Positions 21,067 to 30,529 of a stretch of DNA of 64,000 nt are shown piece by piece. Both the position numbers and the translations under genes were made by a program. This DNA is from Hyphomicrobium sp. (lineage in GTDB: Bacteria > Pseudomonadota > Alphaproteobacteria > Rhizobiales > Hyphomicrobiaceae). The notes under the pieces are model-generated. The model was not told where the DNA came from and searched no databases. It saw nothing but the letters and a program-made list of their open reading frames with translations. The stretch covers positions 62,001 through 126,000 of the forward strand of contig PERI01000002.1 of assembly GCA_002928515.1 (NCBI GenBank). Direction: 5' to 3'. Within the stretch, counting starts at the first letter, position 1; each line of letters opens with the position of its first letter.

Positions 21067-21228
21067 CTATACGTCGGTTGAAGGCCGCGTGCCGTTTTTC
21101 GTCTCAGCGCTTTCACTCTTATTTTCTTCACGCATGGATTTGCGCAGCGATATCAATTCGTAGGCCATCAGACCAAGTGCGACGCCAAAAACACCTACGA
21201 TTTTCAATATCCCGTAGCTGGTTTCCAT
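21067..21228 (-). CDS. 53-aa predicted single-TM protein (start at METSYGILK)
   Basis: METSYGILKIVGVFGVALGLMAYELISLRKSMREENKSESAETKNGTRPSTDV; compact spacing to the next micro-ORF and to dxs. Confidence 0.65.
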   Translation of the reverse strand: METSYGILKIVGVFGVALGLMAYELISLRKSMREENKSESAETKNGTRPSTDV

Positions 21229-21299
21229 AGCCCGCTTCCGACGTTGAACTGGCCACATGAAGGCGCAGCGAAGCATAACGCCGCGCCTCAAAGGTGGTC

Positions 21300-23246
21300 T
21301 CAGCCTGTACGTGCTGCCGTCAAGTCATGGGTTTGAGAGCGTCCCAATGCTTTGAAAACCGTCGAGATAATGCCCGCCGCATCAAGACCTGCTTTGGCAT
21401 ACATGGCTTCAGGCTTATCTTGGTCGATGAATGTATCGGGCAGCACAAGACTGCGTACCTTCAGGCCTTTGTCCAGCAGCCCCTCGTTTGTCAGGAAGTG
21501 CAGAACATGGCTTCCGAAGCCACCAATCGCGCCTTCTTCAATCGTGATCAGTACTTCATGATCGCGCGCCAACTGGCGGATGAGATCTTCATCAAGCGGC
21601 TTCATGAAGCGCGCATCGGCCACGGTTGTCGATAATCCAAACGCGCCAAGTTGATCGGCTGCTTTGAGAGATTCTTCCAAGCGTGTGCCAAGTGACAGGA
21701 TCGCGACCTTCGATCCTTCTCGCACGATGCGGCCTTTACCGATTTCGAGTGGCACGCCTTCTTTCGGCATCGCAACGCCTGTGCCTTCACCGCGCGGATA
21801 ACGGAACGCTGAGGGCCGATCATTTATTTGGACTGCGGTTGCAACCATGTGCGTCAGCTCGGCTTCGTCGCTCGCCGCCATAATGACAAAATTCGGTAGG
21901 CATCCAAGATACGCCAAATCGAATGACCCTGCGTGCGTTGGACCATCGGCGCCAACCAGTCCAGCGCGATCGATGGCAAAGCGAACCGGAAGATTCTGGA
22001 TCGCAACGTCATGCACGACCTGATCATAGCCGCGTTGTAGAAATGTCGAATAGATGGCCGCGAAAGGCTTGAGGCCCTCGGTTGCAAGGCCGGCTGCGAA
22101 TGTTACGGCATGTTGCTCGGCGATGCCGACGTCGAACATTCGATCGGGGAATGCTTTGCCGAAAAGATCGAGCCCCGTGCCATCCGGCATTGCCGCCGTG
22201 ATTGCAACAATCGAGCTGTCTTTCTTGGCTTCGGCAATCAGACTGTCTGCAAAGACGCGCGTATAAGACGGCGCATTCGGCTTCGGTTTGACTTGCGCGC
22301 CTGTGATCACATTGAATTTAGCAACGCCGTGATATTTGTCGTCGGAGGCTTCAGCGGGACCGTAGCCTTTGCCCTTCTTTGTCACGACGTGGACTAGAAC
22401 TGGCGCTTGGTCACCATCGCGAATGTTTTTCAAGACCGGTAGTAGCTGATCGAGATCATGGCCGTCGATGGGCCCGACGTAGTAGAAGCCAAGCTCCTCA
22501 AACCACATTCCGCCTGACCAGTATGTGCGCGACATTTCTTCGACGCGGGCAGCGCGACGCTCCCATTTTTTCGGCAACTTTTTAGCCAACTGCTTGGCAA
22601 AATCGCGCCAGCCCAAATACGTCCCGCTCGATGTTGCGCGCGCGAGATATTTAGACAGCGCTCCCGTTGGTGGGGCAATCGACATGTCGTTGTCGTTCAA
22701 AATGACGATCAAACGTTCATCGCGGGCACCGGCGTTGTTCATGGCCTCATAGGCCATTCCAGCGCTCATAGCACCGTCGCCAATCACGCAAATGACGTTG
22801 TTCTTGCCGCCTTTTAAATCGCGTGCGACCGCCATCCCGAGACCGGCCGAGATCGAGGTTGAAGAGTGTGCTGCGCCGAAGGGGTCGTATTCACTCTCTG
22901 CGCGTTTTGTGAAGCCAGACAGGCCACCCGGCTGGCGCAAGGTTCGAATGCGGTCTCTTCTGCCGGTGAGAATTTTATGCGGATAGGCTTGATGCCCCAC
23001 ATCCCAGATCAGTCGATCGTTGGGCGTATCGAAGAGATAATGAATTGCGACCGTCAGCTCCACCACGCCCAGCCCAGCACCTAAGTGACCGCCCGTAACA
23101 GAAACCGCATCGACAAGTTCGTCGCGCAGTTCGTTAGCGAGTTGCTTCAAGTCGGATTGCGGCAGCTTTCTCAAGTCGGCTGGCGTATCTACTCGGTCCA
23201 GCAGCGGCCGCACAGGAAGCGTCGGTTGAGGTGTCTGTGCATTCAT
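21300..23246 (-). CDS. dxs: 1-deoxy-D-xylulose-5-phosphate synthase
   Basis: [61 protein letters not shown]. Confidence 0.98.
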   Translation of the reverse strand: MNAQTPQPTLPVRPLLDRVDTPADLRKLPQSDLKQLANELRDELVDAVSVTGGHLGAGLGVVELTVAIHYLFDTPNDRLIWDVGHQAYPHKILTGRRDRIRTLRQPGGLSGFTKRAESEYDPFGAAHSSTSISAGLGMAVARDLKGGKNNVICVIGDGAMSAGMAYEAMNNAGARDERLIVILNDNDMSIAPPTGALSKYLARATSSGTYLGWRDFAKQLAKKLPKKWERRAARVEEMSRTYWSGGMWFEELGFYYVGPIDGHDLDQLLPVLKNIRDGDQAPVLVHVVTKKGKGYGPAEASDDKYHGVAKFNVITGAQVKPKPNAPSYTRVFADSLIAEAKKDSSIVAITAAMPDGTGLDLFGKAFPDRMFDVGIAEQHAVTFAAGLATEGLKPFAAIYSTFLQRGYDQVVHDVAIQNLPVRFAIDRAGLVGADGPTHAGSFDLAYLGCLPNFVIMAASDEAELTHMVATAVQINDRPSAFRYPRGEGTGVAMPKEGVPLEIGKGRIVREGSKVAILSLGTRLEESLKAADQLGAFGLSTTVADARFMKPLDEDLIRQLARDHEVLITIEEGAIGGFGSHVLHFLTNEGLLDKGLKVRSLVLPDTFIDQDKPEAMYAKAGLDAAGIISTVFKALGRSQTHDLTAARTG

Positions 23247-23686
23247 GGCGTTAACTCCAGTGCAAATGACGGCTGCTGTGAGGCTCTCTTTTGAGTAACC
23301 TCAGGCCGTGGTCTCGTCACGTCCATTTCGCGCCGAGGCGCGAGATCCGGCATGCGATATTTTGTTTTGACGTGCAGCCACGTCGCGTATCCAATGATCA
23401 ATACGATCGTTCCAGCCAGATCGAGCGGCGATAATGTACCATTTGTATTGAGCCAATAGTACGCGAAACAGAGCTTCAATGTCAGCCAAGCCAATGCGAT
23501 CATAACGACAGGCGCGACCATTTCTCCGAGTGCCGCGACCGAGTGTGGGTCGATTGGTTTTGGTTGGACACGGTTAAGGCGGATAGCTTCTGAGCGGGCT
23601 TCCACGATCCGGGTGCGGTGTGCCTGAGCAGCGACGAGCAGATAAAGGCCATACGCGCCAAGCAAGCTGCCAATCCAATATTTCAT
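23243..23686 (-). CDS. Unknown integral membrane protein, 147 aa, between dxs and crtB
   Basis: Hydrophobic N-terminus and two central TM stretches ([42 protein letters not shown]); 4-nt overlaps with both neighbours. Confidence 0.8.
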   Translation of the reverse strand: MKYWIGSLLGAYGLYLLVAAQAHRTRIVEARSEAIRLNRVQPKPIDPHSVAALGEMVAPVVMIALAWLTLKLCFAYYWLNTNGTLSPLDLAGTIVLIIGYATWLHVKTKYRMPDLAPRREMDVTRPRPEVTQKRASQQPSFALELTP

Positions 23687-24843
23687 GGCTGCGCCTCCAG
23701 TGGAAACGCTAACGATGTTGACGAGCGCGCACGCCCGCGCTCTTCGCGAGCACGCATTTCACGACGTTCGATACGCTCCAAAATTTCCAGAAGTACCAGA
23801 GCTTTGCCACGAACATCCCACCACGGAGCATCCAACATGGGTGCGGCGCTACGAGGGCCAGATTTTGATTGGTGGGCTGCCGCGTGGACCAAAAAAGCCG
23901 CTTCGGCCACTGCGCCAGACTTGATATCTGCACCCCACATCGGCGTTGCCGCTACGGCGCGGCCGAGGAGTTGCAACTTGCGGCCGGTTGGCACCACTGC
24001 GCGATGCGCGATCGAATTGCAGCCTTGTCGCTTAAGTTCGTGGCCGATTTCCGCATACAGATATCTGGTCGCGTAAATGCCTGGTCGGCAATCGGCTGGT
24101 AGTCGCGCAATTCCCGCTCCCGAGCGCACATAAAGGGCGTCGGCTGTGGCGAGAAGGCGTGCGATGACCGATGCGATTTCAGCGTTGAAGATTGGATTTT
24201 TCAACCATGCATCGGGGTCTAATCCACTCTCGCGCATCCAAGCGCGCGGTAAATAGAGACGACCAGAACGTGCATCTTCACCGACATCTCGGGCGATGTT
24301 GGTGAGTTGCATGGCGATGCCCAGATCGGTCGCACGGGCTAGATCAATTTCAGATCGGCGATCCATCAGCAGCGCCATCATCGCACCCACGGTGCCGGCC
24401 ACGCGCGTCGCATAAGCTAACAAATCTGGCAAATTTTCGTATTCGCGGCCGTCGGCGTCCCAGGCAAAGCCTTCGAGTAATGCTTCTGGAATGGCGCGTG
24501 GAATATCGAAGCGTGCAACTGTTTCGGCGAACGCACGATCGGCAGCAATATCCAAAGGTCTTCCGGCGTACGCACACTCTAATCTGTGTTGCAGCTCGCT
24601 TAACCCTGCGCTGCTGGATGGGCCTAGATCGATGACATCATCGGCGAGGCGACAAAAGGCATACAGCGCAGATGCTGGCTCTCTAATCCGTCGCGGCAAC
24701 AGAAATGACGCGGCGTAGAATGTGCGCGAGCCCGTGCTCAACAACGCCCGGCATTCAGCGAGATCGGTTTCAAAAGTTCGGCTGGGCTCGTATCGCATGC
24801 TTCGGCTGACCCCACCCGTCATTGATTGCGTTTCTGAATTCAT
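23683..24843 (-). CDS. crtB: Phytoene synthase (start taken at MNSETQSM; ORF track to 24855)
   Basis: SRTFYAASFLLPRRIREPASALYAFCRLADDVIDLG; GIAMQLTNIARDVGEDARSGRLYLP. Confidence 0.96.
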   Translation of the reverse strand: MNSETQSMTGGVSRSMRYEPSRTFETDLAECRALLSTGSRTFYAASFLLPRRIREPASALYAFCRLADDVIDLGPSSSAGLSELQHRLECAYAGRPLDIAADRAFAETVARFDIPRAIPEALLEGFAWDADGREYENLPDLLAYATRVAGTVGAMMALLMDRRSEIDLARATDLGIAMQLTNIARDVGEDARSGRLYLPRAWMRESGLDPDAWLKNPIFNAEIASVIARLLATADALYVRSGAGIARLPADCRPGIYATRYLYAEIGHELKRQGCNSIAHRAVVPTGRKLQLLGRAVAATPMWGADIKSGAVAEAAFLVHAAAHQSKSGPRSAAPMLDAPWWDVRGKALVLLEILERIERREMRAREERGRARSSTSLAFPLEAQP

Positions 24844-24846
24844 AAC

Positions 24847-24864
24847 TGTCAACACAGAATGACA
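24847..24864. promoter_or_regulatory. PpsR/CrtJ-type operator TGT-N12-ACA just upstream of crtB
   Basis: TGTCAACACAGAATGACA; adjacent TGACA-N8-TGTCA adds a further half-site. Confidence 0.7.
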
Positions 24865-24929
24865 TTAAATAGTGTCAGCTTGCCGCATGCAAGCGTTTCG
24901 CTGACTTTCCATAGAAAATCTTGCAGGCA

Positions 24930-25826
24930 TCATAGGCGGGCATCCGGCAAAGTGATGCCGTTCTTGATGGCGCTCGCAATGATGATATCTGCGACCGCGG
25001 CTGGCTTTTCTTCGTGCGCTAAATGGCCTGCATCTGGCAGCGTTGCGACCTGAGACCCTTTGACAAGCGCCCGAACTCTCTCGGCGTCGGATGGGGGAAT
25101 TGCCCGATCCCGCGCTGCAGCGATCAAACATAGCGGTGTGATCAATTGAGGTAAATCTCGCGCTAATGTGTCGAGGTCCCACCGCGCCATCATACCGAGT
25201 GCTGCAGCGCAATGAGACGGCGAGGAAAACAATCGGCCGTAAAGTTCAATATCCTCAGGTGTCGTGATGGAGCCAGTTCCCGCCAAAAGTCTGTCAACTG
25301 CCATGCGATCCAGAGCGCGCCAAGCGAATAGCCTGGGAATGAATGGGTTGAGACACATCAATTTCGCAAGGGGTGAAAAAATATGTCCGGCAAGTCCCTG
25401 AAACGGCAGCAGAGCACCGTTCACGCTGACAATCACTTGCGGCGTCAGGATTTTGTCGAGAGACATACGGATAGCAACGGCAGCACCCGCTGAATGACCC
25501 GACACTATATTCGGCGCTATTCCCAGTGACGACATCAACTGCCCAACAGCCATCGCCATACCTGGCAACGTGTAGGCATGAGCAGGTGGCTTGCTCGTAA
25601 AACCGTGGCCGGGAAGGTCTGGAATGACGAGCGTAAATCTATCGGCAAGGTATGGCGCAATCTGGCGCCATGAATGAGTCGATGCGCCAGTACCGTGCAA
25701 GAGTAGCAGCGGAGGCCCTTGGCCAAAAACCTGGACATGCCATTGAAAACCAGCGGCCTCAATGAACCGACTAGCGTTGCGATTGGGCCAGTCGCGACCG
25801 TCGGTGGCGAAATTCATAGCGTTCAT
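24930..25826 (-). CDS. bchO: Alpha/beta hydrolase, magnesium-chelatase accessory protein
   Basis: PPLLLLHGTGASTHSWRQIAPYLADRFTLVIPDLPGHGFTSKP; VSGHSAGAAVAIRMSLD; next to bchD. Start at MNAMNFATDG. Confidence 0.93.
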   Translation of the reverse strand: MNAMNFATDGRDWPNRNASRFIEAAGFQWHVQVFGQGPPLLLLHGTGASTHSWRQIAPYLADRFTLVIPDLPGHGFTSKPPAHAYTLPGMAMAVGQLMSSLGIAPNIVSGHSAGAAVAIRMSLDKILTPQVIVSVNGALLPFQGLAGHIFSPLAKLMCLNPFIPRLFAWRALDRMAVDRLLAGTGSITTPEDIELYGRLFSSPSHCAAALGMMARWDLDTLARDLPQLITPLCLIAAARDRAIPPSDAERVRALVKGSQVATLPDAGHLAHEEKPAAVADIIIASAIKNGITLPDARL

Positions 25827-25854
25827 GATAATTGTCGAAATCTCGCTTGCGCGA

Positions 25855-27672
25855 TCATACCGTCCTCGCACGCGTGCTGGCCTTGACAGCGTTCGACAGC
25901 GTTGCAGCGTTGGCATACGGCAAGGGCAGATAAACTGCATCCATGGCTTTCGCCAAGCGCTCCGATTGCTGTGCGGGATGCGGCGAGGTATCGATCACCA
26001 AACTCCGCACACCCGCAAGTGCTAGCGCGCGTGCTGCATTCAGCCCATCCGCTTCCGCTTGTGGGCGTCCCGGCTTGCCATCGCGTGAGATATTGGCGCG
26101 ACCGTCAGTTAAAACGATCACAGATGGTGTTTGCCCTTTACGACGCACAGCATCGGCAAGCATAGCTGCTGCATCGATGCCGAGTGCTAAGGGCGTGCCA
26201 CCGCCACCGGGCAATCCAGCCAAGCTACGTTTAGCCCGCGCCAGAGAACGTGTCGGAGGCAGCAGAAGTTCTGCGATTTTCCCACGAAATGCGATCAACG
26301 CCACGCTATCGCGGCGCACGTAACAGTCGGCCAGCAATAATTCAACCGCGCCTTTAGCTTCAGCAAGTCTGTTCAAAGCAGCCGAGCCTGAAGCATCGAC
26401 GACGAAAATCGTCGTCGATTCGGAATTTTGCTTAAATCGCGCAATGCGAAAGTCGTCTTTGCGAACTTCGACCCGTCGCGGCTTCGTTGACATTGTGTAG
26501 TCTGGGTTCGCGGCTGCCCGATAATCGGCCTCTCTGCGTCGCAAGGGCTGCCACGCAGCAGCCGCTCTCAGGGTTTCGACGACGTTGAGGCGCGCACCGG
26601 ATTTCAAATCACCTCGACGGGTCCCTGCCGGTCGTCCTTTGCGCAGAGATTTTTGCTTCACACCTGCTCTGCCGGAGGACCTTTGCCGCGCTCGACGCTC
26701 TTGTCCCATTTTCAAAGCCGCAAGCAAGCCTGCCGGTATTGCTGCTTTTACCGCCTCTAAGATCATGTCCGCCAGGACTGGATCATCATTTTGCTTGTCT
26801 TCATCAGAAGGCTGATCTGCGTCTCGATCAGGGGATGGCGGTTCCGGCTGATCGGGCGTCTCTTGTTCCGGCGGTGCGTCTGCCGGTATGCGGGTTGCGC
26901 GCGGTGCCAGCACCAATTGTGCAGCGGCTGTCGCGTCATCTTCGTTGACGACAGTGCGTCCTTCGAATGCTGCGGCTGCGCGCGCGACCCGCACGGCTAG
27001 CAACGGTGCACGAAGGGATTCGATCCCCATCGCCAGCGCTGTTTGACAGAGCGCGACGATAATCTCGTCTGGAACATCGACATTTTGATCGTGTGCGCGG
27101 GCTTGTCGAATGTCATCTGCGACGTGTTCTAAAATAATAGCTTCGCGGTGTGTGACGACGTCGAGATCGAGTAAAAATGCTAGGCGATCGAGAAGCGGAG
27201 CTGACACACGTTCGTCGTCGGCTATGCCCTCATCCAAGGCAATGATACCGAATGTAGTGGGCACTCCTGCTCCGCTACTGTCACGCGCAAACGCAACATG
27301 CCCCTGGTCAACAGCGCTGGTGATGCGCGCAATGGTGCCCGGTTCCAAACGCTCGGCACCCGCCAATATCATCACCCCGCCATGCGCTTCGGCTAGCAAG
27401 CCGCGTTCGGCGATGGGCTTGCCGGCTTTCAACGTGGCTGCGAGATCAAGTCCGCCCAGCAATCGCTCATCGGTGACATGGAGCGGCACACGACGCACCG
27501 GCATCGTTTCATCTAGCAGAGAGACAAAAAAACTCATCCATCGGTCCCGCACCGGACCAGGGCGCGCGCGAATGGCGACCCCACCTAAACGCGTCGGATC
27601 GATTGCAAATAGTACTGCGGCTTGCATCGCAAGACCCCAAGCCGTCGGATTGGCTGGGTCATGGTGCATCAA
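25855..27672 (-). CDS. bchD: Magnesium chelatase subunit D
   Basis: AAA-like N-terminus, acidic/proline linker (PPEQETPDQPEPPSPDRDADQPSDEDKQ), vWA domain FVVDASGSAALNRLAEAKGAVELLLADCYVRRDSVALIAFRG. Confidence 0.96.
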   Translation of the reverse strand: MMHHDPANPTAWGLAMQAAVLFAIDPTRLGGVAIRARPGPVRDRWMSFFVSLLDETMPVRRVPLHVTDERLLGGLDLAATLKAGKPIAERGLLAEAHGGVMILAGAERLEPGTIARITSAVDQGHVAFARDSSGAGVPTTFGIIALDEGIADDERVSAPLLDRLAFLLDLDVVTHREAIILEHVADDIRQARAHDQNVDVPDEIIVALCQTALAMGIESLRAPLLAVRVARAAAAFEGRTVVNEDDATAAAQLVLAPRATRIPADAPPEQETPDQPEPPSPDRDADQPSDEDKQNDDPVLADMILEAVKAAIPAGLLAALKMGQERRARQRSSGRAGVKQKSLRKGRPAGTRRGDLKSGARLNVVETLRAAAAWQPLRRREADYRAAANPDYTMSTKPRRVEVRKDDFRIARFKQNSESTTIFVVDASGSAALNRLAEAKGAVELLLADCYVRRDSVALIAFRGKIAELLLPPTRSLARAKRSLAGLPGGGGTPLALGIDAAAMLADAVRRKGQTPSVIVLTDGRANISRDGKPGRPQAEADGLNAARALALAGVRSLVIDTSPHPAQQSERLAKAMDAVYLPLPYANAATLSNAVKASTRARTV

Positions 27673-28703
27673 ACCGCCTTGCGCTCGTCTTGTGGCGCAA
27701 ACATTTCACGCACAGCCCGTTCGACACGCACCGTCGAACCGGAATCGTCGAGGGGATTGCGGCGCAAGCGATGACGTAGCGCCAATGGGGCTATGCGCAT
27801 CAAATGCGCATCGGTGACTTCGCGGTCGCCATCGAACGCAGCCAGCGCACGCGCCGCGCGCAGCAATGTCAGCTCTCCGCGCAAACCGTCTGTGCCCAAC
27901 GCCATACATAACCGCGCGCCGCGTTCCAATGCGTGGTCTGATACAACGATGGTGTCGAGACGTTTGCGGGCTGCCTCAAGTTCTGAGCGAATTCTGGCAT
28001 CGGCTTGTTTGTAGCGACCGACAAATGCATTGGGATCGCGCTCGAAGTTATCGCGACGACGCACAACTTCAATGCGCGTTTCAATGTCTGTTGGCGTTTT
28101 GACTTCGACGGACAGTCCAAAGCGGTCAAGCAACTGCGGGCGCAATTCACCTTCCTCGGGGTTGCCGCTTCCTACTAAAACAAAACGCGCAGCATGACGC
28201 ACGCTTAAGCCTTCACGCTCAACGACGTTTTCGCCAGACGCGGCAACATCGAGCAACAAATCGACGAGATGATCTTCCAGCAGGTTGACTTCGTCGATGT
28301 ACAGAAATCCACGATGGGCACGCGCGAGCAGGCCAGGTTCAAATGCTTTTTCGCCATGTGATAGCGCACGCTCTAAATCAAGCGCGCCGACGACCCGATC
28401 TTCCGTTGCACCCAGTGGCAGATCGACGACGGGAACCGGCACTTCTTCGACTTCAACGGGAGCACCCGTCTTGGATATCGTATCTGCATTTTTAGAATCT
28501 GGATCGGTATTGTAGCGGCATCCTTTGACCACCCGCATGGGCGGCAATAGACCTGCGAGCGCTCGAACTGCCGTCGATTTTCCCGTGCCGCGATCGCCGA
28601 AGACCAGCACGCCGCCGATGCTTGGGTCGGTGGCTGCGATTAGGAGGGCTAGTTTCATTTCGTCCTGGCCGACGATGGCTGAAAATGGAAACAACGTCGG
28701 CAT
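27669..28703 (-). CDS. bchI: Magnesium chelatase ATPase subunit I
   Basis: FPFSAIVGQDEMKLALLIAATDPSIGGVLVFGDRGTGKSTAVRALAGLLPPM; GFLYIDEVNLLEDHLVDLLLDVAASG. Confidence 0.98.
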   Translation of the reverse strand: MPTLFPFSAIVGQDEMKLALLIAATDPSIGGVLVFGDRGTGKSTAVRALAGLLPPMRVVKGCRYNTDPDSKNADTISKTGAPVEVEEVPVPVVDLPLGATEDRVVGALDLERALSHGEKAFEPGLLARAHRGFLYIDEVNLLEDHLVDLLLDVAASGENVVEREGLSVRHAARFVLVGSGNPEEGELRPQLLDRFGLSVEVKTPTDIETRIEVVRRRDNFERDPNAFVGRYKQADARIRSELEAARKRLDTIVVSDHALERGARLCMALGTDGLRGELTLLRAARALAAFDGDREVTDAHLMRIAPLALRHRLRRNPLDDSGSTVRVERAVREMFAPQDERKAV

Positions 28704-28891
28704 TGCGTGAAATTTCCCAATAGCTCGAATGGCATCGCGTGGTCTGGTAGCAAAATAATCCTATAGCCTGACCATCTGGGGCGGAGATTGGCAAGCGCGT
28801 GACCGACGCGCAAGCAAAACTCGCGCGAAACCATATTAACCGATAGCGCTATAGTCGGCGAACCCATGAGGACGTGCGCGAGACGACGCTG

Positions 28892-30154
28892 CTAGCGCCT
28901 TGCGATGGCAAAATCTCGCAACACGTTGGCTTCGAGTTGCACCTCATCCAGACGATGCTTGAGCACGTCACCGATACTGACAAGTCCCACCAGTGCGCCA
29001 TTCACGACGACCGGCAAGTGGCGGATACGCCGTTGGGTCATGACTTTGGCGACCGCCGCAACGCCATCTTCGGGCGCACAGGTCACAACCGCCCGTGTCA
29101 TCAGTTGAGAGACCTTTATAGACGGCAGATCGCTGCCAAACTCTGCGAGACCGCGGACGAGATCGCGCTCGGAGATGATGCCTTCAACGGCACCGCCTTT
29201 ACTGAGCACAACCATCGCGCCAACGCGCTCGGCATTCAATCCATCGGCGAATGCACGAATTGTTGCGCTTGGTTCTATGGTCTTAACTTCAGGCCCTTTG
29301 ACTTTGAGAATGTCTGCTACGCGCATCACATCACTCCTTTGCGACCCCGAATGACCCTCAGAAATCCCCGTATGCAATCGTTGTAGCGTTTCAATCAGTT
29401 GCGTTCGTTCATCGACGGTGAGCGGATCGCTGCGTTGTTTTTCGTTGACGCCAAGCAAGGTCGGCAAATCTTCGAAAACAACGTTACTTGCGCTATCTGT
29501 TCGTTCACTACAGAACGCGCTCCTCGATAATACCACAGGTAATCCGAGTTCGCGCGCTGCTATTGCGCCAGATGCGGTGGCTTCGATGACGAGACAATCG
29601 TGCGCTTGAAGACCCATCGATTCTATTGCCGTGCCATAGAGCTCTTTATTGGCGGCACTTGCGTCGCCGTCGCTGCGTCCTGGGGAGGTGCAAATCGTAA
29701 ATGCTTTTGGTGCCCAAGAGCCTAGCGTTTTCAGCAGCAATGTCTCGGCATCTTTGGGTTCGAGCAGGGTCGTCACTGCCAAACGCAAACCTTCCTGACG
29801 TGCTGCGGTCACCAGTTTTCTGACGGCTGGCCGCGGCTCGATACTGGTTGTGTCAATGAGTTCTGAGAATAGTTTTCCTGCGCGACGATGCATGGCGTCG
29901 ATCAGCGGGGAAAGGTCTTGCGTCTCAGGCCTACCTTTTAAGGCTAATCGAACGAAATGGGCCATGCGCGCGCGCGCGGTGCCAACTTTTTGCGATTTCG
30001 CAAAGCTTGCTCGATCGTAATTCCACTGAAAGCCCGCGTCTGCGAAAACCTGTGCAAAAGCCTCGCGGCGCAGGTCCTCGGTCTCAGCCAGCGCTCCATC
30101 GGCGCGAATTATGATTGTTTCGAGCGCCAATATGCGCCGCCTCTCGCACCACAC
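28892..30154 (-). CDS. Fusion: N-terminal CbbY-like HAD domain (degenerate active site) + C-terminal CBS-domain pair
   Basis: N-term IIIRADGALAETEDLRREAFAQVFADAGFQWNYDRASF resembles CbbY (DVDGTLAETEELHR..); C-term MRVADILKVKGPEVKTIEPSATIRAFADGLNAERVGAMVVLSKGGAVEGIISERDLVRGLAEFG...VSQLMTRAVVTCAPEDGVAAVAKVMTQRRIRHLPVVVNGALVGLVSIGDVLKHRL is a CBS pair. True start may be TTG at LALET. Confidence 0.85.
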   Translation of the reverse strand: MWCERRRILALETIIIRADGALAETEDLRREAFAQVFADAGFQWNYDRASFAKSQKVGTARARMAHFVRLALKGRPETQDLSPLIDAMHRRAGKLFSELIDTTSIEPRPAVRKLVTAARQEGLRLAVTTLLEPKDAETLLLKTLGSWAPKAFTICTSPGRSDGDASAANKELYGTAIESMGLQAHDCLVIEATASGAIAARELGLPVVLSRSAFCSERTDSASNVVFEDLPTLLGVNEKQRSDPLTVDERTQLIETLQRLHTGISEGHSGSQRSDVMRVADILKVKGPEVKTIEPSATIRAFADGLNAERVGAMVVLSKGGAVEGIISERDLVRGLAEFGSDLPSIKVSQLMTRAVVTCAPEDGVAAVAKVMTQRRIRHLPVVVNGALVGLVSIGDVLKHRLDEVQLEANVLRDFAIARR

Positions 30155-30184
30155 CTCAACGATAAGTGAGTGGTGTATGCCGAT

Positions 30185-30454
30185 CTACCCGCCGCGCCAA
30201 CGCGACGTAAGGTCTATGAGATGCGCGGCCAACGCTGCTCCAAGTGCTGCCCCAATCCAAGTCCAATGGGCGTCCGTTATGGCTAATCTGAGCGCCAAAA
30301 ATAAACATATGCCAGCCAGCAAATTGCTGAGAACCTGGGGCACTTTAATGCCTTGGCCGGTTGACTGATGGTAGGCAATGAGGGCGATCGCTTCGAGTGC
30401 CATTAAGCCTATGATGATATCGACGATGCGACCGGAGGCGAACAAGTCTTCCAA
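30185..30454 (-). CDS. Small membrane protein, 89 aa, unknown function
   Basis: Three hydrophobic stretches; lies between bchP and the HAD-CBS gene. Confidence 0.7.
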   Translation of the reverse strand: MEDLFASGRIVDIIIGLMALEAIALIAYHQSTGQGIKVPQVLSNLLAGICLFLALRLAITDAHWTWIGAALGAALAAHLIDLTSRWRGG

Positions 30455-30529
30455 GTATCTACTTTCTATTGCGGTGCACTATCCGGGCTTTTGACGCTTC
30501 CATTCATTGGTCACAAGGTCATCTTAACT

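Noticed and set aside
27110-27817. 235-aa plus-strand ORF antisense to bchD/bchI
   Set aside because: Ser/Arg/Ala-rich shadow ORF with no family signature.
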